A stretch of DNA of 51,616 nt from Klebsiella pneumoniae (GTDB taxonomy: Bacteria; Pseudomonadota; Gammaproteobacteria; Eutrophobiales; Eutrophobiaceae): positions 1 through 51,616 of the forward strand of contig CAMBTO010000006.1 of the NCBI GenBank assembly GCA_945870865.1, read 5' to 3'. Shown piece after piece: positions 1-8,449 of this stretch (positions are counted from its first letter, which is position 1; the number at the start of each line of letters is the position of its first letter). The notes beneath the pieces are model-generated. The model had not been told where the DNA came from. It did no database searches and saw only the letters and a program-made list of their open reading frames with translations. A program made the position numbers and the translations under genes.

Positions 1-54
1 TACTGCATTACAGGCTTGTTATAAGACTTCTTTGGATGTGCTTGGATTTTGAAT

Positions 55-131
55 TGGTGGCTATGGGTGGAATCGAACCACCGACCCCAGCGTTATGAGT
101 GCTGTGCTCTAACCGTCTGAGCTACATAGCC
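55..131 (-). tRNA. tRNA-Met (anticodon CAT), elongator type
   Basis: Read on the minus strand this is a complete 77-nt cloverleaf. The acceptor arms GGCTATG (125-131) and CATAGCC (59-65) pair perfectly, the discriminator is A, and CCA is encoded in the DNA at 55-57. The anticodon CAT lies at 95-97 within ACTCATAA. The D-loop and the TTCGATTCC T-loop are normal, and the overall sequence closely follows the E. coli elongator tRNA-Met, so initiator tRNA or tRNA-Ile2 is less likely. Confidence 0.95.
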
Positions 132-194
132 AATATTGGGATAAACACGTCAGAAAACCGCATGTTCCGGACCGGGCAGTCCCGGGAAAGGCGA

Positions 195-223
195 ATTCTG
201 GTTACTCAGGCCCGGGTTGTCAA
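195..223 (-). promoter_or_regulatory. Promoter of the tRNA-Met gene
   Basis: On the minus strand a perfect -35 TTGACA (218-223) is followed after exactly 17 nt by a -10 CAGAAT (195-200). A GC-rich stretch with a cccggg run lies just downstream, as is usual for stringently controlled stable-RNA promoters. The predicted start is about 55 nt upstream of the mature tRNA 5' end. Confidence 0.6.
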
Positions 224-314
224 GTATGGATGCGGGGAATCTTGAGATCCCTCGGCTGCGCTCGGGATGACACACCCCTGATTCAGGCCTTCCACTGGCC
301 TTTATTGCCTGCGT

Positions 315-998
315 TTAAGGCGTTCCGAAGACGACGATCGATTTGCCCGAAACGTCGATCAGGTGATCCTCTTCCAGGTCTTTTAATACTCTGCCAACCA
401 TCTCGCGTGAGCAACCGACGATACGGCCGAGCTCCTGGCGGGTAATGCGGACCAGCATGCCGTCCGGGTGTGTCATCGCTGCCGGTTCCTTGCACAGGTC
501 GAGTAGTGTTCTCGCAACGCGTCCCTTCACATCGGTCAGGGCCAGCTGTGAGGCGATGGCAAACAGCAAATCGGGGAAAATTTCGTGCAGACTTTTCATC
601 CGATCGTAACTGATCTGGGCGATTTCACACTTTTCCTTGGCGCGGACGAAGGCACTGCGCTTTAGCGAGTCATCAAACAGGCCGAGCTCGCCAAAAAAGT
701 CTCCGGGATTCAGATAGGTCAGCACGATTTCGCGGCCTTTTTTGTCCTCAACTTGTACGGTGACGGAACCGCTGATTATATAGTAGAGGTCAGTAGACGG
801 GTCGCCCTCGCGAATAATCATCTGTTTAGATGGATAGGATTTCCGGTGACAGTGCTCCAGAAATCGCTGAGTCAAGTTATCTTGCAGTTTCAGTAACGGA
901 TTTACCGTCTTTCCCCCTGTTCGGTAGTTTAATACCCAGGATTGTTTATTACTAAGGTTATGATCGGGTACTATGTATCTCTTTTTACGCAAAATCAA
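315..998 (-). CDS. crp: CRP/Vfr-type cAMP receptor regulator with shortened C-helix
   Basis: This is a transcription regulator of the CRP family. The N-terminal cyclic-nucleotide domain keeps the phosphate cassette (FGELGLF, then KRSAFVRA), including the Glu, Arg and Ser that contact cAMP in E. coli CRP. The C-terminal helix-turn-helix (ITRQELGRIVGCSREMVGR) is almost identical to Vfr/CRP. Between them SQLA runs straight into LTDVKGR, whereas CRP and Vfr have about 14 more residues there, including the C-helix residues that touch cAMP. No ATG is available: the open frame begins with TTG at 998, and the codon lining up with the Vfr start is ACG (906-908), preceded by a GGGGGAAAG ribosome site. 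The gene is divergent from the OsmC gene, as crp and yhfA are in E. coli. Whether this protein is functional is uncertain. Confidence 0.85.
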   Translation of the reverse strand: MILRKKRYIVPDHNLSNKQSWVLNYRTGGKTVNPLLKLQDNLTQRFLEHCHRKSYPSKQMIIREGDPSTDLYYIISGSVTVQVEDKKGREIVLTYLNPGDFFGELGLFDDSLKRSAFVRAKEKCEIAQISYDRMKSLHEIFPDLLFAIASQLALTDVKGRVARTLLDLCKEPAAMTHPDGMLVRITRQELGRIVGCSREMVGRVLKDLEEDHLIDVSGKSIVVFGTP

Positions 999-1015
999 CC
1001 ATTTGGAGTTTCGGG

Positions 1016-1435
1016 ATGGAAGCTAAAGTAAACTGGATTGGTGGTGCCGCCTTTGTAGGTGAAACCGCGAGCGGTCATCGTGTGCTGATGGATGGCCCGC
1101 CGGAGAGTGGTGGCAGGAACCTCGGGCCACGGCCGATGGAGAACCTGTTGCTGGCGATGGGTGCGTGCAGCAGTTTCGACGTGGTCCATATACTGCAGAA
1201 GGCGCGTCAGGAGATTCAGGACTGCCGGCTTGAGATTTCAGCGAAACGGGCGGAGACCGACCCGAAGGTGTTTACTGATATACATCTGCATTTTGTCGTG
1301 ACCGGCAATAACCTGCAGGACAAGCAGGTCGAGCGTGCGATCACTCTATCGGCGGAGAAGTATTGCTCGGCCTCGATCATGCTAGGCAAGACCGCAAAAA
1401 TCACGCATACGCACGTTATCAATCCCGCTACCTGA
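1016..1435 (+). CDS. OsmC/YhfA-family protein
   Basis: A 139-residue OsmC-like protein, full length for the family. Members with the two-cysteine site reduce organic hydroperoxides; the YhfA branch is less well understood. The two expected cysteines are present at about residues 51 (GACSSFD) and 117 (EKYCSAS), and the family's central helix region (PRPMENLLLAMGACSS) is clear. The ATG at 1016 follows a TTTGGAG ribosome site. It starts 17 bp from the divergent crp frame, so the two genes probably share a promoter region. This is the neighbour arrangement found in E. coli. Confidence 0.88.
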   Translation: MEAKVNWIGGAAFVGETASGHRVLMDGPPESGGRNLGPRPMENLLLAMGACSSFDVVHILQKARQEIQDCRLEISAKRAETDPKVFTDIHLHFVVTGNNLQDKQVERAITLSAEKYCSASIMLGKTAKITHTHVINPAT

Positions 1436-1442
1436 GCGGCGC

Positions 1443-1462
1443 GACCGACTCCCTAGTCGGTC
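1443..1462. terminator. Hairpin between convergent genes
   Basis: A perfect 8-bp stem (GACCGACT/AGTCGGTC) closes a 4-nt loop. It lies just after the OsmC gene and contains the TAG stop of the convergent regulator pseudogene. There is no T-run on either side, so a role as a bidirectional terminator is inferred from position only. Confidence 0.35.
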
Positions 1463-2451
1463 GTGTGGACAAACAATCCCGCCGGCCCGGTGACGATCTT
1501 CTGGAACAGCGCGGGCAGGCGCTTGGTCTCGGTCTTCTGATAAATCCGTTTCAGATGCGTCCTTGCGGTTTGTAGGTGATACTGAGTGTAGCTGATATAT
1601 CTGCCAGATAAGGATTAAACACCAGACGCGAGGCAATCCTGGCCTCGGTGGGTGACAGCTTGTACATCGTGCGCACCAGATCCTCTATTCGTTGGGCATC
1701 GTTCACACTGTCAAACAGGAACAGAACAGAGCCCTGCACCGGCTTGTCCCGATCACCAACTCTCGCGACCAGCGGGAACAGTAAAAAATGCAGCGTATTA
1801 GCCTGGTGATTCAGCGTAAACACGGTGCTAGTTTTATCGCGTATTGAACGGATGATGTCCCTTTTCATGCGCGGACTGGCGCAGTCGAGCACGTTGTCCC
1901 CGATCGACAGCGCCGGATTATTCTCAAGGATGATGTCGGCAGAGCGATTACGGAAATACACCTGTAATTGATCGTTGATCATGATGAGCCGGAGACCAGA
2001 TGGTCCAGCGCCTCCGATAATATCGAATAATCGAGTCGGTTGCTGGCCTGTTCGTTGACCGAGTAATCCGTATCCTTGATCCCGGGCTGGCCGTCGGCGG
2101 AGGTACGTGCAAGCGCAATTTCGATATTGACCTTCAGATCCTTCGGTCGGATCGGTTTGTTGATAAACCCGTATGGCATTGATTGTTTGACCGCTGCCAG
2201 CGTTTTTTCATCCGAATAGGCGGTGACGTAGATCACCGGAACATGTTGCCGCTTCAATGCCATTGATGCCTTCGCCCAGATTGATGTCCATCAGAACCAG
2301 ATCCGGCAACTCCTGCTCAATAGCTTGCAGGGACTTTTCAGCGCTGTTCGCCAGCGCCGTTACCCAATAACCAAGATTCTCCAGATGCAGACGGATCAGG
2401 TTACCCGTGGTGGCGCTGTCATCAACTCCGAGTATATTTTTTTGCAGACAT
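1453..2451 (-). pseudogene. Broken response regulator (receiver, PAS-like middle, LuxR helix-turn-helix)
   Basis: One ancestral reading frame of about 330 codons can be pieced together. It starts at ATG 2449-2451 behind GGAGG. The receiver has an acidic pair (GVDDS), a phospho-acceptor Asp (LVLMDINLG) and a Lys (INKPIRP). A PAS-like middle (LIMINDQLQVYFRNRSAD) and a LuxR DNA-binding domain (KLSPTEARIASRL, then THLKRIYQKTETKRLPALF) follow. Four lesions break it: one A too many in the A7 run at 2437-2443; loss of about 14 or 17 nt near 2248-2259; one missing C near 1988-1990; and one missing A at 1569-1571 inside the helix-turn-helix. After the last lesion the true frame continues to TAG at 1453-1455. 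No intact protein can be made. Confidence 0.8.
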
Positions 2452-2539
2452 AAGGCCTCCGTTATTCAGCTAACAGTATTTACCCTAGTCATATATACAC
2501 GGCAAATCACGATGTAAACATCCTCTTTTTGGGGTATAT

Positions 2540-2806
2540 CTACACAACAGTCGGTTTTGCAGCACGGCGTATGTAAAAGTGTATGACTTCAGCTTTGGTG
2601 GCAGTGTTGAGGATCTCATGCCCGCTGCGCGCGCAATAGGCCTGAAAGTCAATACTGGCATGCGGGTCGGTTGCCTCGACATACAGCACCTCACCCGGCA
2701 GCATCTTGACCAGCGCAAACTTGGCCTTCAGGACCGGCAGGGGGCAGTTCAGTCCCCGGGCGTCCAGGTACTGCTGGTATTCGATATTGGCGGGATGGTC
2801 TGACAT
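2540..2806 (-). CDS. TusA-family sulfur-carrier protein
   Basis: An 88-residue TusA/SirA-type protein. These small cytoplasmic proteins carry persulfide sulfur on one cysteine for tRNA thiolation, molybdenum cofactor or sulfur oxidation pathways. The signature is clear: LDARGLNCPLPVLKAK with the acceptor Cys at residue 21, and the conserved C-terminal FYIRRA strand. The length matches the family. Genomes often hold several paralogues, so I do not assign it to TusA itself. It stands alone between the regulator pseudogene and the ZnuD-type operon. Confidence 0.85.
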   Translation of the reverse strand: MSDHPANIEYQQYLDARGLNCPLPVLKAKFALVKMLPGEVLYVEATDPHASIDFQAYCARSGHEILNTATKAEVIHFYIRRAAKPTVV

Positions 2807-2830
2807 GGGAAAGGATTATATCGCTTATAT

Positions 2831-2866
2831 AAAAAAGCCGATGCGGAATTGTGCCGCACCGGCTTT
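2831..2866 (-). terminator. Rho-independent terminator of the ZnuD-type operon
   Basis: On the minus strand AAAGCCGG..TGCGG pairs with CCGCA..CGGCTTT and is followed by a T6 run (2831-2836). It begins 12 nt beyond the receptor stop codon. Confidence 0.75.
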
Positions 2867-2878
2867 GGAGAGGTCAGG

Positions 2879-4966
2879 CTAGAATGTTACGCGCAATCCG
2901 AGCAGGCCGGATCGTCCTGCCAGAGGTGCAATATGCTTTACAAACGAGGTATGCCGACGTGCCTCTTCGTCGAGCAGGTTGGTCGCCCTGACAAACACGG
3001 TCAGTGCGGAGGCGGGCGAATCAAAGGTATAGGCCGCATACGCATTTAACATATGGTAGCCGGAAGTGGGATCTTCCAGTGGCGCCGTGTGGTCCTGCTT
3101 GCCGGTCAGTGTGTAGTCGAGATTAAATACCCAGGGACCGGATTCATAATCAACACTGGAACCAAGGCGCCAGGGGCTGATGCGGGGCAGGTTGGTGCCG
3201 TCAGTCAGTTCGGCGTCGACATAGTCGGTCCACAGGCGCAGATCCACTGAGTCCTGTTCGGTGTCGACCAGGCGGATGACCGTCTCCAGTTCAAAACCGA
3301 GAAACTGGGTGTCGTCCTGCGTATGAAACAGCAATAATGGTTCTTCTTCATTGGCTGGATCAAGTATTTCGGCAGGGTCACCACTGAAGTCGGCCTCAAC
3401 ACGGTCGGCAACACTGTCGCCATTCAGGTCCTGTTCCAGCTGGTAGACATAATCGTTTATGCGGTTGTAGAACAGGTTGACCATGAATGTCTGGCTATCG
3501 CCTTCGTGTTGCCAGTGCAGATCAATGTTCGTTGAAGTTTCATCGACCAGATCGAGGCTGCCCACCTCGAATGAATTGGTGGCCGCGTGTGGACCGAAGG
3601 CAAACAACTCCTCGATAGAGGCCCCACGTTGACTGCGACCAACCGAGGCACCAATCTGGTAACCTTCTATGTAGTCATAGTTCAGACCGCCGCTGAGGCT
3701 GACGAGATCGTGTTCGACACTGTCACCGTTGATATTATCGGTTTGCTGGTTTTCATAACGCGCCCCGAGATCCACATGCCATTGCCCAAAGTCGGCCTTC
3801 TCCACCAGGAACAGGGCAAGCGCATCCTGTTCGGAGGCCGGTACAAACGCCTCTTCGCCCACAGCTTCAAAATCACGCTGGTTCATATGTACACCGAACA
3901 CTCCATTCCAGTCATTGGCGCCGAGCGGTACGTGGATAAATTCAACACGGCCTTCCAGTTCTTCATTCATGAATCTGGTACCAATATCGCCGGTCGGTTC
4001 GATTTCTGCATGCTCGTAATCGTTGTATCCCCAGCGCGTCTTGATCTCGCTGAGACCGGACAGCGGATTTTTTACACTACCCAAAAAATCGTAGCGGACC
4101 TGTTCAAGGTCGATGCTGACACCGCCTTCTTCTTCCACTGTGGCTGGCACGGCCGCTTCCTCTATATGATGGCCAGGGATGCCATAGTTTGAGTTCAGGC
4201 CGCTGACTGCCACACCAAATGTGGCGGTATCACCTATAAAAGAAAGTCCGGCTGCTAAACTTTCGGTTTCCAGTGCGGAATTTTCGACAGTGCCGGGTTC
4301 CTCGCCTGCATCGGGCTCCAGTTCGGCAAAACCAGGGATATCATAGTCTTCCGCATCCCGTTTCATGCCATCCAGATGCAATACCAGATTGCTCTCACCA
4401 GCGTTTACACTGGCGGCAGTGGTATAGCCATTATTGACGGATTCGTACTGGGCCAGCGCATCGGCTTCCACACCTTCCGGCATCCGTACCGGTATACGAT
4501 TGGTGACCACATTGACCAGACCACCGCTGGCACCACTGCCATACAGCAGCGTGGCCGGCCCGCGCAGGATTTCAATCTGTTCTGCAAATACCGGTTCAGA
4601 CGTGGTTGCATGGTCGTTACTGACGGTGGAGGTATCCATTGTGCTGATACCACTTTCGAGTACTTTGACCCGACCGCCACCTAGTCCGCGGATGACCGGT
4701 CGACCCACCCCGGCACCAAAATCACTGGAGCTGACACCGAGCTCATGCGAGACGGTCTCACCGATGTTCTGGATGCTGCGTTTGTTCAAATCCTTCTTGC
4801 CGAGAATTCATGCGGGCTGGATCAGGTGGTTATCCACATTGCTGAGCGGGTCTGCGGTGATACGGATTTCTTCTATGTCTGAGCCCTGGGCAGACAGACT
4901 GTGAGCTAACCCGAACTGGGCGACGATCGACATCGCCATAACGAAGTAACGATTTAACATTTTCAT
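2879..4966 (-). pseudogene. znuD: ZnuD-type TonB-dependent receptor interrupted by an in-frame TGA
   Basis: The gene starts at ATG 4966 or 4960 behind AGGAG. A signal peptide ending LAHSLSAQ and a TonB box (IEEIRITADPLSNVDN) are followed by HLIQPA and then an in-frame TGA at 4808-4810. The same frame continues without a shift into ILGKKDLNKRSIQNIGETV, a full plug (RVKVLESGISTMDTSTVSND, EILRGPATLLYGSGASGG) and a complete beta-barrel ending in an aromatic residue (LLGLRVTF). The plug resembles ZnuD zinc receptors, which fits the Zur box upstream. The lower part is open for 636 codons from a TTG and shows no other damage, so the stop looks recent or is a sequence error. A product started after the stop would lack both signal peptide and TonB box. 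Confidence 0.75.
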
Positions 4967-4994
4967 CTCCTGAAATAAACGTACAGATGCAGCA

Positions 4995-5318
4995 TCACAC
5001 TGCATTGAATAAACGGTTTAGGGATACGACTTCAGGAGTAGCGGGGTGGCGCGCGCGGTTCGGAGCTGAGAGTAGGTAACGTTTGGCGATTGGGGTACTG
5101 ACAAATTCAATGACCGGCTCAGCCGTAATTTCTACTTTGAATACGAGAACCGGCGTCGGTGCGGCACCCTCGAAGTTTGAATGGTTAAGACAGACAAGGC
5201 AAGGTGTGGAGGTCGCGAGATTGGTATGGTCCGCCTCATGGACCAGCAGCGAAAACTGCCCGGCCAATAGCAGGCATACCAGTAGCCAGCCCGAGAGCAG
5301 TGCGCGTCTTATCTTCAC
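4995..5318 (-). CDS. Small exported protein with possible metal site, first gene of the Zur operon
   Basis: A protein of about 107 residues with an N-terminal hydrophobic segment (ALLSGWLLVCLLLAGQFSLL) and then a cluster of possible metal ligands: HEADH, a CLVC pair and a later His. It resembles the loosely defined DUF2946-like proteins often found beside metal receptors, but I cannot name a function. The start is GTG at 5318, since no ATG is available. It lies 29 bp before the receptor and downstream of the Zur box, so the two are probably co-transcribed. A periplasmic zinc chaperone is an inference. Confidence 0.6.
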   Translation of the reverse strand: MKIRRALLSGWLLVCLLLAGQFSLLVHEADHTNLATSTPCLVCLNHSNFEGAAPTPVLVFKVEITAEPVIEFVSTPIAKRYLLSAPNRARHPATPEVVSLNRLFNAV

Positions 5319-5341
5319 GTATTATAAGGATTCATTAAATT

Positions 5342-5364
5342 GTAATATTATACAATAACATTAT
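5342..5364 (-). promoter_or_regulatory. Zur box
   Basis: A near-palindrome around TTATACAATAACATT matches the gammaproteobacterial Zur consensus GAAATGTTATANTATAACATTTC at 17 of the 22 defined positions. It overlaps the -10 box of the minus-strand promoter. This fits zinc-dependent repression of the downstream small protein and ZnuD-type receptor. Confidence 0.75.
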
Positions 5365-5387
5365 AGGTCTAAATTACTGTTTGGCAA
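5360..5387 (-). promoter_or_regulatory. Promoter of the Zur-controlled operon
   Basis: On the minus strand -35 TTGCCA (5382-5387), a 16-nt spacer and a perfect -10 TATAAT (5360-5365). The -10 is embedded in the Zur box. Confidence 0.6.
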
Positions 5388-5409
5388 CTGGATTGCAAAG
5401 GACCAGCGC

Positions 5410-5919
5410 ATGCGCATATTTGTTTATGGATTCAAACCCTACGCTGATTACACCTCGAACATTACAGAGCAGGTGCTCGCACGAATAGATGAAACGCAGA
5501 TGTTGAAGAAGCGGGTTTTCGATGTCAGGTTTGATGCGGCGATGTTCAACGAGACCCTTGCGCGAATCAGACCTGACAGGATCATTGGTCTGGGGCAGCA
5601 TCCGCGGGCACGCAAGCTACGTATTGAGCGTAAGGCGAAGAACCTGCAACAGTCAGTTGGTAAGGCGCCGACTCCGATTATTGTGGGTGGCTCACGCGAA
5701 AGTTATGTCACGCTAACACTGCCGCAGAATGAACTGACGACGGTCACCTATGACGCCGGTACCTATGTGTGTAATTATTCGATGTATCTGATGGCCCAGT
5801 ATTGTCGTCAGACGGGCGCGCAGTCTGGTTTTGTACACATACCCGTTGATTATGATCTTCGCACACTGCGCCAATACCTGCATCAGGCTGTGCAACAGAT
5901 AGTCCATAGCAACCGCTAG
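5410..5919 (+). CDS. Pyroglutamyl-peptidase-like protein (peptidase C15 family)
   Basis: A 169-residue protein resembling pyrrolidone-carboxylate peptidase, which removes N-terminal pyroglutamate. A plausible catalytic triad is visible: Glu73 (LRIERKAKN), Cys121 (DAGTYVCNYSMY) and His143 (GFVHIP). It is shorter than typical family members (about 200-215 residues), mainly near the N-terminus. There is an AAAGGA ribosome site before ATG 5410. It is divergent from the Zur-controlled operon, so its promoter lies next to the Zur box; control by Zur is possible but not shown. The substrate may differ from classic members. Confidence 0.75.
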   Translation: MRIFVYGFKPYADYTSNITEQVLARIDETQMLKKRVFDVRFDAAMFNETLARIRPDRIIGLGQHPRARKLRIERKAKNLQQSVGKAPTPIIVGGSRESYVTLTLPQNELTTVTYDAGTYVCNYSMYLMAQYCRQTGAQSGFVHIPVDYDLRTLRQYLHQAVQQIVHSNR

Positions 5920-5939
5920 TCACAAATCCGGCCAGACTG

Positions 5940-7961
5940 TTATTTTTCCGGTCGCTTCTTCTTGAACTTTTTGCGCGGGCTCTTCAGTCCGAGTGTGGTC
6001 AGTTTTGCCGGCGGTTTGATGTGGTCCGGTGCGCGTTCAAAACCCTCTACCTTGCGGAGGTTCAGTTTTTGTCCGGCCAGTTGCACATTTTTTAGTTCAT
6101 GGTAAATGTCCTTGGGCATACCCTTGGGCAAATCGACGGTAGTATAGTGTTCAAAGATGGTAATTTGATCAATGTTGCGACTGGTCAGCCCTGCTTCCGA
6201 GGTAATCACGCCGACGATATTGCCAGGCTTGATCCCGTGCTTGTTGCCGATGTCGAGTCTGAACCGCTCCATGCCCGGTTTTGGGTGCGTGGAAACGGTC
6301 GGGACAGCTGAATCGGCGAGTGATTCGGTCCTTTCAGCCGTCACTGGTTTCTTATAGGAATCATCCGCACGTGGTGCCGGGCGCTCCGGCTTTTTAAAGC
6401 GTTCCTTGCGATCCGGACTTGCTGTCTTGTCAAAGTCCCGGGCCGGTGGACGTTTGCGATTATCGTCATCACGACGCGGTGTAGCGCTGGCTGGCCTTTC
6501 CTGTTTAACAGGGCTGCGCTCACGGTCATCTCGTTTGACGGACTTCTGATCATGCGACGGTCGCTCGCGTCTGCTATCGGCCGGGCGATCGCGCCTGGCG
6601 GGTGGGGCCTCGTGTTCACGGGTCTTCGCCGGTGCTTTCAGTAATAAGGGTGTGTCACCCTGGACCAGCTTGGCGAGTGCGGCGGCAATTTCGATTGCGG
6701 GTATGTTGTGTTCCTGCTGGTATTTCTCGATCAGCTGGTGGAAAAATTCGAGTTGTTCGGTCGCCAGTGTGTCAGTGATACGTTGGGTGAACTGACCCAT
6801 GCGTTTGTTATTCAGCATTTCGGTTGAGGGCAGTTCCATCAGTTCGATCTTCTGCCTTGTTGCCCGTTCTATCGCGCTGAGCATGTGTCTCTCACGAGGT
6901 GCGATAAACAGAATGGCCTCGCCTTTGCGTCCAAAACGTCCGGTGCGGCCGATACGATGTACATACGATTCGGTATCATTCGGGATGTCGTAATTGATGA
7001 CGTGACTAATACGGTCCACATCAAGCCCACGCGCAGCAACGTCGGTAGCGACGATGATATCGAGATGCCCCGATTTGAGACGTTCTATCGTGCGCTCGCG
7101 TTGCTTCTGCTGGATATCCCCACTCATTGCGGCAACCGAATAACCCCGGGCCGCTAGTTTTTCAGCCAGTTCGGTCGTCAGTGTCTTGGTTCGAACAAAC
7201 ACGATCATGCCGTCGAACGTCTCGGCTTCGAGGATGCGGGTCAGTGCATCAAGTTTGTGTAGACCGCTGACCAGCCAGTATCGCTGGTGTATCGATTCTG
7301 CCGTGGTCGTTCTGACCTTGATGGTGATCTCTTCAGGCGACTTCAGGTGTTTCTTGGCAATACGGCGGATGGCGTCGGGCATTGTGGCCGAGAACAGCGC
7401 AATCTGGCGGCCTGCCGGTGATTGATCCAGGATCCATTCGACATCATCAATAAAGCCCATGCGTAACATTTCGTCGGCTTCATCAAGTACCAGACAACGC
7501 AGCGAATCAAGTTTCAGCGTGCCACGGCGCATATGATCCATCACCCTTCCCGGCGTACCCACAATCACATGGACGCCACGCTTTAACTGTTTCAGCTGGA
7601 TGGTGTAGTCCTGGCCACCATAAATGGGTAATACATGGAAACCTTTCATATGTGAGGCATAGCGCTGGAACGCCTCGGATACCTGGATGGCCAGCTCCCG
7701 GGTCGGGGCCAGCACCAGTACCTGCGGATTCGAATTTTTCAGGTCGATACGCGATAATAGTGGTAGTGCAAATGCAGCGGTTTTTCCGGTACCTGTCTGT
7801 GCCTGAGCGACGATGTCCCGACCCGCCAGTACATGCGGTATGGTCTGGGCCTGGATCTGGGATGGGGATTCATATCCAACATCCTTGAGTGCATCGAGTA
7901 CGGCTTCTGCGAGTGACAGGGAACGGAAATCGAGGGAGGGACCAGCTTCTATATCTGACAT
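5940..7961 (-). CDS. deaD: DEAD-box RNA helicase DeaD (CsdA)
   Basis: A 673-residue ATP-dependent RNA helicase acting in ribosome assembly and cold adaptation. The motifs run in order: AQTGTGKT, PTRELA, VLDEADEML, SAT, ARGLDV and HRIGRTGR. A long low-complexity linker rich in Arg, Asp, Lys and Pro follows, then a DbpA-type RNA-binding domain (RFRLDIGNKHGIKPGNIVG) and a basic tail (KSPRKKFKKKRPEK). I chose ATG 7961, preceded by AGGAAG, because the protein from there starts as DeaD does. The frame stays open upstream to 8108, but that stretch looks like leader. A cold-shock gene lies next door, divergently. Confidence 0.93.
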   Translation of the reverse strand: MSDIEAGPSLDFRSLSLAEAVLDALKDVGYESPSQIQAQTIPHVLAGRDIVAQAQTGTGKTAAFALPLLSRIDLKNSNPQVLVLAPTRELAIQVSEAFQRYASHMKGFHVLPIYGGQDYTIQLKQLKRGVHVIVGTPGRVMDHMRRGTLKLDSLRCLVLDEADEMLRMGFIDDVEWILDQSPAGRQIALFSATMPDAIRRIAKKHLKSPEEITIKVRTTTAESIHQRYWLVSGLHKLDALTRILEAETFDGMIVFVRTKTLTTELAEKLAARGYSVAAMSGDIQQKQRERTIERLKSGHLDIIVATDVAARGLDVDRISHVINYDIPNDTESYVHRIGRTGRFGRKGEAILFIAPRERHMLSAIERATRQKIELMELPSTEMLNNKRMGQFTQRITDTLATEQLEFFHQLIEKYQQEHNIPAIEIAAALAKLVQGDTPLLLKAPAKTREHEAPPARRDRPADSRRERPSHDQKSVKRDDRERSPVKQERPASATPRRDDDNRKRPPARDFDKTASPDRKERFKKPERPAPRADDSYKKPVTAERTESLADSAVPTVSTHPKPGMERFRLDIGNKHGIKPGNIVGVITSEAGLTSRNIDQITIFEHYTTVDLPKGMPKDIYHELKNVQLAGQKLNLRKVEGFERAPDHIKPPAKLTTLGLKSPRKKFKKKRPEK

Positions 7962-8449
7962 AAGGACTTCCTGAAAGTGGACGTATTCTATCCCTATAAG
8001 GCAGCATTTGCATATGTTATTACCCGACAACGGGATACTAAGGGTGCCATTAGCATAATCATATTGCAGGTCTTCGACTTGAATCACCTCTGGGACCGTT
8101 GATATCAAAGCATTTAATGCCCGCTGAGTGCGTCAGCCCGTTAACCGGATGGCATAAAGTAATTAGTTTATAAAAAACAAAGAGTTAATTATTATGCAGG
8201 GTGGCGGAAGGCGAGGAAGATTGGCAGTTGACTCTGACGGGTTTCAGCATGAAACAGCGTAATTCCGTTGTTTTTTTGGCTTAAAAAATCCGTAGCGTGT
8301 TGATTAAATATCATATATCGTATTTTTTCAGTGCATTTTAACTAGTAGATTCGGCTGGTTCCCCGCAGTGTATAGAGAGCAGACTCACCGTAATATCTCA
8401 GTATCAATCTGCACAGTACACATTAATTTCAACTTTGAGGTTATCAACC
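7962..8449. other. Divergent intergenic region between deaD and the cold-shock gene
   Basis: A 488-bp non-coding stretch with an AT-rich centre (about 8160-8200 and 8270-8350) where both promoters probably lie; I could not fix clear -35/-10 pairs. Long untranslated leaders are usual for deaD and csp transcripts. A small CCCG/CGGG hairpin lies near 8025-8036 in the presumed deaD leader. I see no canonical cold-box sequence and no further gene. Confidence 0.4.

Noticed and set aside
243-272. Terminator hairpin for crp at the ATCCC..GGGAT repeat
   Set aside because: Only the outer few bases pair and there is no T-run. It may be part of a dispersed short repeat, but only one copy is in this window.
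1551-2263. Programmed frameshifting in the regulator gene
   Set aside because: Four separate shifts of different kinds, one inside the helix-turn-helix, cannot be explained by one recoding event.
4808-4810. Selenocysteine at the TGA in the ZnuD-type gene
   Set aside because: The position is in the region just after the TonB box, where no reactive residue is expected, and I saw no suitable hairpin directly after it. A nonsense mutation or error is simpler.
7962-8108. N-terminal extension of DeaD to 8108
   Set aside because: The ATG at 7961 has a good AGGAAG site and gives the family N-terminus; the extension has no helicase features and looks like leader.
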